Below are positions 8,559-17,875 of a DNA stretch of 64,000 nt, one piece after another. A model generated the notes under the pieces. The model saw nothing but the letters and a program-made list of their open reading frames with translations, searched no databases and was not told where the DNA came from. The first letter of the stretch is position 1. Each line of letters starts with the position of its first letter. This stretch comes from Bacteroidota bacterium. Lineage in GTDB: Bacteria > Bacteroidota > Bacteroidia > AKYH767-A > 2013-40CM-41-45. The translations under genes were made by a program, and so were the position numbers. Location of the stretch: positions 372,001 through 436,000 of the forward strand of contig JADKJP010000004.1 of NCBI GenBank assembly GCA_016720935.1, read 5' to 3'.

Positions 8559-9395
8559 ATGAAGAAAGCGAAAGTTTTATTTATTTCCCAAGAGATCACT
8601 CCTTTTCTAGAAGTGACAGAAGTATCGAACATCGCCCGGTTTTTACCACAGGGCGTTCAGGAAAAAGGGAAAGAAATCCGGACTTTCATGCCTCGTTTCG
8701 GTTTGATCAATGAGCGCAGAAATCAATTGCACGAAGTGATCCGGCTGTCCGGTATGAACCTGATTATTGATGATTCAGATCACCCTTTGATTATTAAAGT
8801 AGCTTCCATCCAAAGTGCGCGGATGCAGGTTTACTTTATCGATAACGAGGAATATTTTCAGCGCAAAATGGTTTTCCGTGACGCGAAGAAGAAATTCTAC
8901 AAGGACAACGAAGACCGTATGGTCTTTTTCTGTCGCGGCGTTCTGGAAACGGTTAAGAAACTCGGCTGGGCTCCGGATGTAATCCATTGCCATGGCTGGA
9001 TGACTTCCCTGATTCCATTCTTTGTGAAAACAGGTTACAAGGATGAGCCAATGTTTAAGAATTCCCGTGTAGTATATTCAAGCTACCTCCAGGATATGGA
9101 AGAAACATTCAGTCCGAATTTCACCAAGAAGCTGAAAATGGACGGTGTGACTGCTGATGACATGAAGCATTACAAAGAACCAACGATGGCAAACATTCAT
9201 CTTGCCGCGATGAAACTGAGTGACGCTGTAATCAAAGGATGCGACACAAAACACGCTACCGTGGATTCCTGGCTTAAAAAATCCACCAAGCCTGTATTAG
9301 AATATAAACCCTTTGATGATGAAGGCGGATTTGTGAACGCCTGCTCAGATTTCTACGACGAACTCCTCGAACAGGAACCCGTTCTCCAAGACTAA
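8559..9395 (+). CDS. Glycogen/starch synthase N-terminal-domain protein
   Basis: A 278-residue protein matching only the N-terminal (GT5) half of glycogen synthase. The start (AKVLFISQEITPF) resembles the ADP-glucose-binding N-terminus, though the usual KxGGL is replaced by EVTEVSN. Also present are the GWAPDVIHCHGWMTSLIP motif and YFIDNEEYF. The C-terminal GT-B domain with its catalytic acids is absent, and the protein ends in an acidic tail. It is therefore unlikely to be a complete polymerising enzyme. Short stand-alone forms are common in Bacteroidota next to panC and DUF4270. The stop codon is 2 nt from the DUF4270 start, which implies translational coupling. Confidence 0.82.
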   Translation: MKKAKVLFISQEITPFLEVTEVSNIARFLPQGVQEKGKEIRTFMPRFGLINERRNQLHEVIRLSGMNLIIDDSDHPLIIKVASIQSARMQVYFIDNEEYFQRKMVFRDAKKKFYKDNEDRMVFFCRGVLETVKKLGWAPDVIHCHGWMTSLIPFFVKTGYKDEPMFKNSRVVYSSYLQDMEETFSPNFTKKLKMDGVTADDMKHYKEPTMANIHLAAMKLSDAVIKGCDTKHATVDSWLKKSTKPVLEYKPFDDEGGFVNACSDFYDELLEQEPVLQD

Positions 9396-9397
9396 AT

Positions 9398-10774
9398 ATG
9401 AAGATAGCTTTTCCGGAAGGATCATCCTCCCGAATTTTCCGCAAGAATATCAATACCACTATCAACAATTCAGAAAATATTTCCTCCACCAAAACGTGGA
9501 GGAAATATTTTTTTCTGCTCACCTTGCTGGGAGGAATTGTGTTGCAACCCGGTTGTAAAGATCCGGATGAAATCGGGCTCGGAGTTATCCCGGCATCGGA
9601 TACATTAGGTGTTTCCGCCTCGGATACATCTACGGTATGGACACGAACAGTTTTGGAAGACACCCTTCGATCCGATGAATTATCCCTGCAATTGCTGGGA
9701 AGCATGAACGATGATGTCTTCGGAAAACATACAGCTTCCATTTATACACATGCTGTTCTTGCCGGAGTTCCCAATTTTGGCGGGATCCGACAAGCAGATT
9801 CACTTGTTTTGAGTTTGTCCTATGCAGGTTATTACGGAGACACAACAACTTTGCAAAATGTGGAAGTCTTCGAAATGACTGAAGACATGGATATTGACAG
9901 CTCCTATTATTCCAATAAAAATTTCAGCTTTGATCCGGTTGCTCTCGGCACCCTTGCTATTCGTCCAAAACCCAACACGGAAGTTGTTGTAGCCGGTGAT
10001 TCGGTTTCCCCGCAAATGCGCATTCCTTTGAGCCTGGCTTTGGCTGACAGTATTATGGCACTGGAAGGTCAATCACAATTGTCAACAAGCGACAATTTCA
10101 ATGCTTATTTCAAAGGGCTTTACATTCGCACAGACCAGGCGGCTAGTCCGGGTTCGGGTTCCATCTCTTACTTTAATTTCTCCAATTCTAAGATGACCCT
10201 TTACTACCACAATGCCGATACGGTGGTAAAGAGCTATTCATTTTCACTTGCAGGAGCCCGTGTAAATTCATTTTCACATGATTATACAGGAACTGTTGTC
10301 GCTACTCAGATCGCGGATTCAAACGCGGTTGACTCCCTTGCCTTTTTGCAATCCATGGCGGGGGTAAAAACAAAAATTACATTGCCATTTTTGAAACATT
10401 TTGCGGATTCTGGCAGTATTGTAGTAAATAAAGCCCAGTTGGTCCTCACCTCCCAGGCAGGCACACCTATTAAATTTGGTGTGCCATCGAAATTGCTGTT
10501 AGTCGCGATTGATTCCGTCGGGGGATCTTATTTCCCGATCGATTATTATGAAACAGGAGGGTATTTTGGTGGAAACATCAATTCTGATGGAAGAACCTAT
10601 ACTTTTAACCTGGCCCGCCAAATACAGCGTATTCTCGACGGAAGACTGAGGAACGATGGTTTTTATCTGGTTGTTTCCGGTTCGTCGGTTCAGGCGAATC
10701 GATTGGTGATCGGCAGTGGAAAAAATGCCAGTTATCGGGCAACACTGAAATTATACTATACGCATCTTCCTTAA
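9398..10774 (+). CDS. DUF4270 lipoprotein
   Basis: A 458-residue protein of the DUF4270 family, found only in Bacteroidota. A hydrophobic stretch (YFFLLTLLGGIVL) ends in the lipobox LQPGC (C53), so it is probably an outer-membrane or surface lipoprotein. The mature part begins KDPDEIGLGVIPASDTLG, typical of the family, and is beta-rich. The start at 9398 gives an unusually long 36-residue tail before the hydrophobic region; no internal ATG is available, and the 2-nt spacing from the upstream stop supports it. A perfect hairpin lies inside this 5-prime end. The biochemical role of the family is unknown. Confidence 0.85.
   Translation: MKIAFPEGSSSRIFRKNINTTINNSENISSTKTWRKYFFLLTLLGGIVLQPGCKDPDEIGLGVIPASDTLGVSASDTSTVWTRTVLEDTLRSDELSLQLLGSMNDDVFGKHTASIYTHAVLAGVPNFGGIRQADSLVLSLSYAGYYGDTTTLQNVEVFEMTEDMDIDSSYYSNKNFSFDPVALGTLAIRPKPNTEVVVAGDSVSPQMRIPLSLALADSIMALEGQSQLSTSDNFNAYFKGLYIRTDQAASPGSGSISYFNFSNSKMTLYYHNADTVVKSYSFSLAGARVNSFSHDYTGTVVATQIADSNAVDSLAFLQSMAGVKTKITLPFLKHFADSGSIVVNKAQLVLTSQAGTPIKFGVPSKLLLVAIDSVGGSYFPIDYYETGGYFGGNINSDGRTYTFNLARQIQRILDGRLRNDGFYLVVSGSSVQANRLVIGSGKNASYRATLKLYYTHLP
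9471..9517 (+). terminator. Perfect hairpin with T-run inside the DUF4270 5-prime end
   Basis: CAGAAAATATTTCCTCCAC pairs with the downstream arm at 9496-9517 around a 6-nt loop (CAAAAC). The right arm includes seven consecutive T. It has the form of an intrinsic terminator, but it sits within the reading frame between residues 25 and 40. It may act as an attenuator between the glycogen-synthase-like gene and the lipoprotein body. Confidence 0.6.
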
Positions 10775-10843
10775 CCTCAGACAGGAGTTTTATTTCTGAT
10801 CTTTGCAGAGGAATTATTTTAACACAATTCTTATTCTAAAACT

Positions 10844-12685
10844 ATGTGTGGAATCGTAGCTTATATCGGTAAGCGGGATGTTTACCCGATCCTGATCAAA
10901 GGCCTTCAGCGTCTTGAATATCGTGGTTATGACAGTGCAGGTATCGCGATCCTGAACGGTGATTTGAAAGTTTTCAAAAAAGCCGGAAAGGTTAGTGACC
11001 TTCATGCATTCGCGAAAGACAAAGACACTTCAGGTCACATCGGAATGGGACATACCCGTTGGGCCACTCACGGTGAACCGAATGATAAAAATGCTCACCC
11101 GCATTATTCCCAAAGCGGCAACTTCGCGATCATCCACAATGGAATCATTGAGAACTATTCTTCCATCAAAGCGGAGCTTACCAAGCGCGGACATATTTTC
11201 AAAAGCGATACTGATACAGAAGTATTGGTACATCTGATTGAAGATATCTTTGAGCATGGAAATGTATCGCTGGATGAAGCTGTTCGTCTGGCTCTTGGTG
11301 AAGTTATCGGAGCTTATGCTATCGTGGTATTGTCAAAGGATCATCCGAATGAACTGATCTGCGCACGTAAAGGAAGTCCGATCGTGCTTGGAGTAGGTAA
11401 AGAAAAAGGAGAATTTTTTGTCGCTTCAGACGCGACTCCGATTATTGAATACACCAACAACGTCATCTATCTCAACGATGGTGAAGTGGCCTATATCAAC
11501 AACGGTACACTCACGGTGAAGACGATTGAGAATCAGGTAAAGACTCCATACATCCACGAACTTGAAATGAAACTCGAGCAGCTTGAGAAAGGCGGCTATG
11601 AGCATTTCATGCTGAAAGAAATTTACGAGCAACCGCGTTCCATCTGGGACAGTATGCGTGGACGTATCGACGCAACAAAAGGATTCCTGCGTTTGGGAGG
11701 AGTTGCTGAATATGAAAATAAATTCGTGAACGCGAAACGCATCCTGATCATCGGTTGCGGAACATCCTGGCATGCAGGACTGGTCGCTGAATACCTGATT
11801 GAAGACCTTGCACGGATTCCTGTTGAAGTAGAATACGCGTCCGAATTCCGTTACAGAAATCCGATCATTACAGAAAACGATATTGTTATTCCGATTTCAC
11901 AGTCGGGCGAAACCGCGGATACATTGGCCGCGATTGAACTGGCCAAATCAAAAGGCGCGACAATTTTCGGAGTGTGTAATGTTGTTGGAGCATCTATTCC
12001 ACGCGCAACACATGCCGGAGCATATACACATGCCGGTCCGGAGATTGGTGTTGCATCAACAAAGGCATTCACCGCGCAGGTGACTGTTCTCACATTGATC
12101 GCTCTTCAGATCGCACACGCACGAGGCACAATTACAGATTCACGTTATCATCAACTGATGAATGAGCTGGAAGCGATTCCCGCGAAAGTAGAACGCGTCC
12201 TCAAAACCAACGATCAGATCATGAAGCTTGCGGAAAAATTCAAAGACGCCCGCAACTTCCTCTATCTCGGTCGTGGTTATGGTTTCCCTGTCGCTCTCGA
12301 AGGCGCTCTGAAGCTGAAAGAAATTTCTTACATCCACGCGGAAGGTTATCCTGCCGCCGAAATGAAACACGGTCCGATCGCTCTGATTGACGACGAGATG
12401 CCGGTGGTTGTAATTGCCAATAAAAACGAAACCTACGAAAAGGTTGTCAGCAATATCCAGGAAGTAAAAGCGCGTAAAGGAATCATCATCGCCATCGTTA
12501 CAGAAGGTGATCAGGTGGTGAACAAGATGGCCGATTACGTGATCGAGATCCCTGAAACAGACGACGTACTTATGCCGCTGATCTCTGTTGTACCACTTCA
12601 ACTTTTATCCTACCACATCGCGGTATTACGCGGTTGTAATGTCGATCAGCCGAGGAATCTGGCGAAGTCGGTGACGGTCGAGTGA
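10844..12685 (+). CDS. glmS: Glucosamine-6-phosphate synthase (isomerizing)
   Basis: This enzyme makes glucosamine-6-phosphate from fructose-6-phosphate and glutamine, the entry step to UDP-GlcNAc, peptidoglycan and LPS. The 613 residues begin MCGIVAYIG, with the N-terminal nucleophile Cys exposed after Met removal. The glutaminase domain (about 1-240) includes HTRWATHGEPN and HNGIIENY. Two SIS domains follow, with GCGTSWHAGL, SQSGETADTL and GAAL-type EGALKLKEISY. The C-terminus LAKSVTVE is the standard ending. No glmS ribozyme is expected in this phylum and none was recognised in the short leader. A GATCTTTG near the -7 consensus lies about 40 bp upstream. A terminator follows the gene. Confidence 0.98.
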   Translation: MCGIVAYIGKRDVYPILIKGLQRLEYRGYDSAGIAILNGDLKVFKKAGKVSDLHAFAKDKDTSGHIGMGHTRWATHGEPNDKNAHPHYSQSGNFAIIHNGIIENYSSIKAELTKRGHIFKSDTDTEVLVHLIEDIFEHGNVSLDEAVRLALGEVIGAYAIVVLSKDHPNELICARKGSPIVLGVGKEKGEFFVASDATPIIEYTNNVIYLNDGEVAYINNGTLTVKTIENQVKTPYIHELEMKLEQLEKGGYEHFMLKEIYEQPRSIWDSMRGRIDATKGFLRLGGVAEYENKFVNAKRILIIGCGTSWHAGLVAEYLIEDLARIPVEVEYASEFRYRNPIITENDIVIPISQSGETADTLAAIELAKSKGATIFGVCNVVGASIPRATHAGAYTHAGPEIGVASTKAFTAQVTVLTLIALQIAHARGTITDSRYHQLMNELEAIPAKVERVLKTNDQIMKLAEKFKDARNFLYLGRGYGFPVALEGALKLKEISYIHAEGYPAAEMKHGPIALIDDEMPVVVIANKNETYEKVVSNIQEVKARKGIIIAIVTEGDQVVNKMADYVIEIPETDDVLMPLISVVPLQLLSYHIAVLRGCNVDQPRNLAKSVTVE

Positions 12686-12742
12686 TTGAATTGATGATTG
12701 ATGATTTGTTGATTGATGATTGATGATTGATGATTGATGATT
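12684..12742. repeat. Heptanucleotide repeat (gattgat)n
   Basis: About eight imperfect 7-bp units of the form attgatg start right at the glmS stop codon and run to the terminator. The same motif family recurs at many intergenic sites in the window. Confidence 0.85.
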
Positions 12743-12751
12743 TTAATAATA

Positions 12752-12788
12752 TAAAATCCGGGATGGTTTTCATTCCGGATTTTTTTTG
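12752..12788 (+). terminator. glmS terminator
   Basis: The stem AAAATCCGG/CCGGATTTT with a long internal part is followed by eight T. It lies 67 bp after the glmS stop and also faces the converging T9SS gene. Confidence 0.8.
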
Positions 12789-12810
12789 GTTCAATTGTTT
12801 TGATTTTTTC

Positions 12811-15800
12811 TTATTCTATGATTAACCATTTTTTTCGGATGGGTAAAATTTTGTGATTTTGTTCTTCGATTCCTACGAGATAGATACCTTTTCCGTGAAC
12901 ATTGTAGAGCTCGACATCTTTTAGTTTTTCAAGCGGTTGATTTGAAATTGTCCGACCGGCAAGGTCTGTGATGACCAGATTTAATTGCAATCCTGAAATA
13001 CTTCCTGACAAATGGAAATGTGTGCTTCGGGATGAGGGATTTGGAAACAATTCAAAGGAAAGATTATTCTCGGGAAAAGAATTAATTCCGGTGGGATCTT
13101 CAGCAACATTCACCGTATCACAAACTTCACATCCATTGGTATCCCTTGCACACAAAACATAAATTCCTGCAGGTAAATCCGTCACCATTGTGTCTGAAAT
13201 AGTTCCAAGGTTAGGAACAATAGACCATGAATAAGGAGCAATGCCGCCGGACAATTGAACCTGAATCGAACCATTGTTGCAGCCAATACAGGTTGTGGAT
13301 TGAACGACAGTCTGAATGGATACAGGAGCCGGAGCGGTAATGGCTTCTGTTTGTGTGAAGGTACATCCGTTTGCATCCGTGATCGTGGCAGAGTAAACGC
13401 CAACTGGAATATTTCTCAATTCCACCTGGAATGAATCGGGCATCGTCCATGGTAATGACACAGTAAAAGGAGCTGTTCCACCGACGACACAATATTTCAA
13501 AAAACCGCTGCTGTCATCTGAACAATTTAACCAGGTGACGTTTGAATCACATGGAATAAACGCCATTGGCGGAGCGCCCGGTATGCTAACCAATGCTGTG
13601 ACTGAACAGCCATTAGCATCCGTAACAACAACTCTGCGGGACCCTGTAGAAAGATTTACTGCGGTAGCTGTAGTTTGTAAAAGCGGATCATTCCATTGGT
13701 ATTGATATGGAGAATTTCCGCCACTTCCTGCAACTGTAGCCGATCCATCATTGTTAGCCGAACAAAGCGTTACAGGTGAAACAGAAGTAATGGTTACCGA
13801 AACGGAATTATTACTGACGGGAACAATAAATTTTTCTTCAAAGCGACAAGCATTTGCATCATAAATATAAACCGTATAGGTCCCGGGAAAAAGGTCGGAC
13901 TGATTTTGATTCGAAGGATCATGAACAGAATCTTTTGGAATATTTTTCCATTCAAATCTAAAAGGCGGACTCCCTCCGCTGAGATTTAATTGAATGGAGC
14001 CATTGGCCTCACCATCACATGATACAGGTGTAATGATTGGATTTACTACCGGTCCGCCTGTTGGTACTGTTCCAATTGTGTAGGATGCGAAATAAGAACA
14101 AGCAACATCGTAAACAGTACTGATCAGGGTGTATGTACCCGGATATAAATTCTGAATCGAAGAAACCTTTTCACCAGTACTCCAGACATAGGAAACGGGA
14201 TTGTAATTTGCAGGATTAAACACAGCATGCAAAGCTCCATTCGCGCTGCACGATGTAGCAGGGATTGAATCTGCCTGAATGCTGAGTGAATACGATTGAA
14301 CAGGCGAATCCGTAACAAGAACATCATCGGTTTTTATACAACCAGTATACGGATCAGTAACAGTGACACTGTAATTCAATCGGCCAAAAGGAACCGTAAT
14401 CCTGTCTGTTGTTTCTCCCGTATTCCATTGATAAGTTACACCACCTTCTCCATAGCGTGATGGTGCAGCAGTTGTATCCGTTGCATTCGCGATAATTGTG
14501 ACAGTGTTATTTCCATTGCAATGCGCATTCAGATGCATCATTGGGTTGGGTTTGGCCTGAATGTAAATTGTATCGGATAAGCCGCCACATCCACCTGCAT
14601 TTGTAACAAAACAGGAATAATGACCTGTTTGAGTTGCCTTGTAGGTGAGTGTTACAGCACCGGGAATAATTCTTCCATCACGATACCATTGATAGCCGCT
14701 CCCGGGTGTGGCTCTTAACCATGAATAAGATCCTTCACAAAAAATGCTGTCACCCCAGAGCGAAAGTTTCGGAGATCCTGCAACCAGCACTTGCTGATCG
14801 CATTGGTATCCGCCACATTCAGCATTGCCTTCATATTCCAAACGAAGATGTGCTGTATATCTTCCTATGGGTAAAATACACACAGGAAAAATCGATGTGT
14901 CGGCGAATTCAATAGATTTTCTTCCAGCAGCAGTGCCAATTGGCGGAAGATAGCTGGTTGAAATTCCGGTAATGCGCTGTCTATTGTAAGGGTACACTGA
15001 CACAGAATCGGAGTCACGTGAGATCCAGAAAGAATAGGCGATCCCTGTTTCCGGAGGACCGATATAATTGAAAATAACCTGTGCAGTGCCGGCTGTGTTG
15101 CAACGAGGACTTGTTGAATAAAAGGTCAATGGATTTTTAAGTGCATCAAACATGTAGGATTTAGAAAACCACATGGCGCCACCGGGCTGAATTACATTTT
15201 CATGAGGAGAGTTAATTTGTGTGTATGGATGATTTCTCCAGGAACCGTAAAAAAGCATTTCTGCTGTGAATATATTGTTCGTGTACGCAAGCGGGAACCA
15301 CGATCCGAGATAATCCGCAAAACCTCCCTGATCTATTGACTCAGCATAAAGTAATGGATGAAAATCGGTGCTGTCAGCCGTAAGTGAATCAGCGAACTGA
15401 AAGGTATACGAATGCACATAATAATTCGGATTACCGGTAAGGAAGGATATTTGTTCCCGGTCAATAATTTTTGGATGTGGATTACCGCAATTCGCGCATG
15501 GAGAACAATTTGAACAACCATCACACAAGTGTGCCACATCCGTAATCGAATAAGGAGTAGTACAATTAACAAGATTGGCGAGATAATCTTCCGTGAAGAC
15601 AGGATATAGAGGATACAAATTATTATGTAACTGTTTGATAGAATACATATAATTTATCAGATCAGCATAATCCTGATAATCGGATGCACAGGTGTACCAA
15701 AATTCCAATTCAACATTCAACACATCGATATTCGCACCACATTCAGCGCATCGGTTCAGATCAGAAAGACGTAAGTAAAATTTGATAAATTCCGCAAGAC

Positions 15801-16368
15801 GCTGTTCTCGTGACCCGTCAGGGTAAGTATTTTCTGCCATGCGCAAAGCGGGATTAAAGACCGGAGAATTCAATTGCTCCTGACGAAAACGGTATGGTTC
15901 TGTAGGAGGATAGCGTTCTGTAAAAGTCATGAGAGAATCAAAAAAAGATTCATTCCCGGCAATAGCACCAATCTGATCGATGCAATATTCATTTTTTGCT
16001 TTCTGAATAAATCGGCAAAAATGTTTTTCGAGGTCTTCATACTGCCGGGTATTTTCATTCCAGGCGGTACGATTCCGGCCCAGAATTTTTCCCATATCAT
16101 AGGGAGCAATGTAGGTGATGTGATTTTGGGCACAATATTCCAGGATGGCATCTTCCCGCTCAAAGATACCGTCGCGGTTTGTATCCACAGACAAAACCGA
16201 AAATGCCTGATCAATTTCACCAGACGGTAATATCTTCAGAAAATGATCTAAATACATCCCGCGATGTGGATTTGATTCAGGTGCTACCTGTGCCAGGAGC
16301 ATTGAATGAACCATGAATACATTCAAAACAAAAAAGCATAGAAAAGTGTAGTATATATTTTTTTTCAT
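12811..16368 (-). CDS. Large SprB-repeat T9SS surface protein with Cys ladder
   Basis: A 1185-residue exported protein. A signal peptide (MKKNIYYTFL, cleavage near LLAQ) is followed by a unique domain of about 400 residues. That domain contains YIAPYDMGKIL and VLNVELEFWY, which weakly recall a TIM-barrel hydrolase, and an evenly spaced five-cysteine ladder (CxxCxxCxxCxxC, C282-C294). From about residue 540 come Ig-like and SprB-type repeats: SYSWLRATPGSGYQWY, SCDGEANGSIQLNLSGG, GSGGNSPYQYQW, GCNNGSIQVQLSGG. The end is a T9SS tail (ELFPNPSSRSTHF, GKGIYLVGIEEQ). SprB repeats are known from gliding-motility adhesins and other surface proteins. The activity of the first domain is unknown. Confidence 0.85.
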   Translation of the reverse strand: MKKNIYYTFLCFFVLNVFMVHSMLLAQVAPESNPHRGMYLDHFLKILPSGEIDQAFSVLSVDTNRDGIFEREDAILEYCAQNHITYIAPYDMGKILGRNRTAWNENTRQYEDLEKHFCRFIQKAKNEYCIDQIGAIAGNESFFDSLMTFTERYPPTEPYRFRQEQLNSPVFNPALRMAENTYPDGSREQRLAEFIKFYLRLSDLNRCAECGANIDVLNVELEFWYTCASDYQDYADLINYMYSIKQLHNNLYPLYPVFTEDYLANLVNCTTPYSITDVAHLCDGCSNCSPCANCGNPHPKIIDREQISFLTGNPNYYVHSYTFQFADSLTADSTDFHPLLYAESIDQGGFADYLGSWFPLAYTNNIFTAEMLFYGSWRNHPYTQINSPHENVIQPGGAMWFSKSYMFDALKNPLTFYSTSPRCNTAGTAQVIFNYIGPPETGIAYSFWISRDSDSVSVYPYNRQRITGISTSYLPPIGTAAGRKSIEFADTSIFPVCILPIGRYTAHLRLEYEGNAECGGYQCDQQVLVAGSPKLSLWGDSIFCEGSYSWLRATPGSGYQWYRDGRIIPGAVTLTYKATQTGHYSCFVTNAGGCGGLSDTIYIQAKPNPMMHLNAHCNGNNTVTIIANATDTTAAPSRYGEGGVTYQWNTGETTDRITVPFGRLNYSVTVTDPYTGCIKTDDVLVTDSPVQSYSLSIQADSIPATSCSANGALHAVFNPANYNPVSYVWSTGEKVSSIQNLYPGTYTLISTVYDVACSYFASYTIGTVPTGGPVVNPIITPVSCDGEANGSIQLNLSGGSPPFRFEWKNIPKDSVHDPSNQNQSDLFPGTYTVYIYDANACRFEEKFIVPVSNNSVSVTITSVSPVTLCSANNDGSATVAGSGGNSPYQYQWNDPLLQTTATAVNLSTGSRRVVVTDANGCSVTALVSIPGAPPMAFIPCDSNVTWLNCSDDSSGFLKYCVVGGTAPFTVSLPWTMPDSFQVELRNIPVGVYSATITDANGCTFTQTEAITAPAPVSIQTVVQSTTCIGCNNGSIQVQLSGGIAPYSWSIVPNLGTISDTMVTDLPAGIYVLCARDTNGCEVCDTVNVAEDPTGINSFPENNLSFELFPNPSSRSTHFHLSGSISGLQLNLVITDLAGRTISNQPLEKLKDVELYNVHGKGIYLVGIEEQNHKILPIRKKWLIIE

Positions 16369-16602
16369 GAAATAAATTTAAGGATTAAAGCGAGCGAAAA
16401 AAGGACACCTCCCTTGTCCATAGGATAAATTACGTGAACGCTAAAAATTCAGTTGCGAAATTCGAACCCGAAAAAAGCAGGCATTGAGGATGATTTTGAG
16501 GGAAATATGAGAATCCCGGATCTTGTTAAAATCTTCTGTGTTTCAGGGGAATTATTTTTCATTGATTTCGTTACATTCGTCAACTACTTATTCTCTAAAC
16601 AA

Positions 16603-17418
16603 ATGAAACTATTGAAACAATCCCTTCTGCTGGTAACAGCCCTTCTTTGCGGGGTATCCGTTTATGCCCTCAATCCTTCCAAAGAATACAAGACTAAACC
16701 GGAAAAATACGGGATGACTTACAAGGAAGAAAAAGTGCCTACAAAAGACGGCGCCACTCTGAATGCCTGGTTTTTTGATTCCCCGAAAAAGACTTCCAAC
16801 TGGATGATCATCAGTGGTAGTGGTGACGGGAACATGGCCGACAACATCGAAATCGCCGGACAATTCCTTTCCGCAGGATGGAACGTTGCGATGTATGATT
16901 ACCGTGGTTATGGAGCAAGCAGTGAATTCGCCATCGATCCGGATACTTATATCTATCCTCAGTTTCTGAATGATCTCAATGCGATGCTGGATTACCTCCG
17001 CAAATCACGCGCGATCACAAAATTTGATCTCTACGGACAGAATATTGGCGCTGGCATTTCTCTGGGTGTTGGCGCGAATCGCACGGAGACCCGTAAGATC
17101 ATCGCTGATGGCCCATGGACAGGACTCGAAATCATGAAGAAAAAAATGAAAGAGAAAAAAGGAAAAGATGTGATCATTCCTTTTGGTTTCGATAAAAACT
17201 ACGAGCCAATGTATGCCTGCGACCGTACACGCGTGACTCTGAAAGGTGTGATGCTGATTGTATCTCCTCAGGATGAAATGCTCAATCCGAATGACATGAA
17301 ATCATTGAAATGTGTTTCACAAACCTATGTTGTGAATGCCAGTCCGGGCAACGCGGAAAATTTCAATACAGATAAGAACGCCTATTTTGAGCGAGTGAAT
17401 AAATTCCTCAATCAATAA
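16603..17418 (+). CDS. Exported alpha/beta-hydrolase-fold protein lacking catalytic residues
   Basis: The protein is 271 residues from ATG 16603, which opens a clear signal peptide (MKLLKQSLLLVTALLCG, cleavage near VYA). The frame continues upstream to 16453 but without a sensible start. The fold signature is clear: NWMIISGSGDGNMADN (oxyanion region), WNVAMYDYRGYGASS, and a nucleophile-elbow strand FDLYGQNIGAG. At the elbow the Ser is replaced by Asn (N147), and the whole protein, including the region where the catalytic His should be (NASPGNAENF), contains no histidine. It is therefore probably a pseudoenzyme in the periplasm or at the surface. It ends before a strong terminator and is monocistronic. 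Confidence 0.75.
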   Translation: MKLLKQSLLLVTALLCGVSVYALNPSKEYKTKPEKYGMTYKEEKVPTKDGATLNAWFFDSPKKTSNWMIISGSGDGNMADNIEIAGQFLSAGWNVAMYDYRGYGASSEFAIDPDTYIYPQFLNDLNAMLDYLRKSRAITKFDLYGQNIGAGISLGVGANRTETRKIIADGPWTGLEIMKKKMKEKKGKDVIIPFGFDKNYEPMYACDRTRVTLKGVMLIVSPQDEMLNPNDMKSLKCVSQTYVVNASPGNAENFNTDKNAYFERVNKFLNQ

Positions 17419-17490
17419 GCAGTGATTGAGCATTCAGGTTTGGCTTGATTGCTTAATCTTAGATCTGATTAAAAAGACAATTATGATTTT

Positions 17491-17520
17491 AGCTGCCGGA
17501 AATTCCGGCAGCTTTTTTTT
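17491..17520 (+). terminator. Intrinsic terminator
   Basis: A perfect AGCTGCCGG/CCGGCAGCT stem with a 5-nt loop is followed by eight T, 70 bp after the hydrolase-fold gene. Confidence 0.9.
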
Positions 17521-17535
17521 GTGATGTATGGAAAT

Positions 17536-17572
17536 AAAAACGGGCTGTTGATTTTCGCAACAGCCCGTTTTC
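17536..17572 (-). terminator. Intrinsic terminator of the nfuA-like gene
   Basis: An 11-bp stem (ACGGGCTGTTG/CAACAGCCCGT) has T-rich tails on both strands. It lies just after the minus-strand stop at 17594 and may act bidirectionally. Confidence 0.85.
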
Positions 17573-17593
17573 TATAAATTATTTTTAAGATAA

Positions 17594-17854
17594 TTATGCG
17601 AGTGATTCTTCGTCTTCCTGAATGGCTTTTACCTCACGGATTTCCGGAACACTGCGGAGGATAGCCTGTTCGATTCCCGCTTTGAGCGTCATCGCGCTCA
17701 TGCTGCAGGAACTGCACGCTCCATGAAAACGCAAACGCACAACCATGTCATCCGTGATATCGATCAGGGAAACATTGCCTTTATCGGCTTCCAGGTAGGG
17801 ACGCAAAGTATCCAGGGCGTCTTCTACTCTCTTTACTAATTCAGGGGTGGTCAT
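17594..17854 (-). CDS. NfuA/NifU C-terminal-domain Fe-S scaffold
   Basis: An 86-residue NifU C-terminal-type domain. These proteins hold a [4Fe-4S] cluster between two monomers and hand it to apoproteins. The key CxxC is present in HGACSSCSMSAMTLK, and the N-terminal helix LVKRVEDALDTLRPYLEADKG is typical. The C-terminus is an acidic extension (AIQEDEESLA). The protein lacks the A-type domain of E. coli NfuA, as usual for this phylum. The gene lies downstream of mrp on the same strand, separated by 361 bp of 75-bp tandem repeats. The shared Fe-S role suggests they were once, or still are, co-transcribed. Confidence 0.92.
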   Translation of the reverse strand: MTTPELVKRVEDALDTLRPYLEADKGNVSLIDITDDMVVRLRFHGACSSCSMSAMTLKAGIEQAILRSVPEIREVKAIQEDEESLA

Positions 17855-17875
17855 TTTTTTGGTTCCGAATTGATA

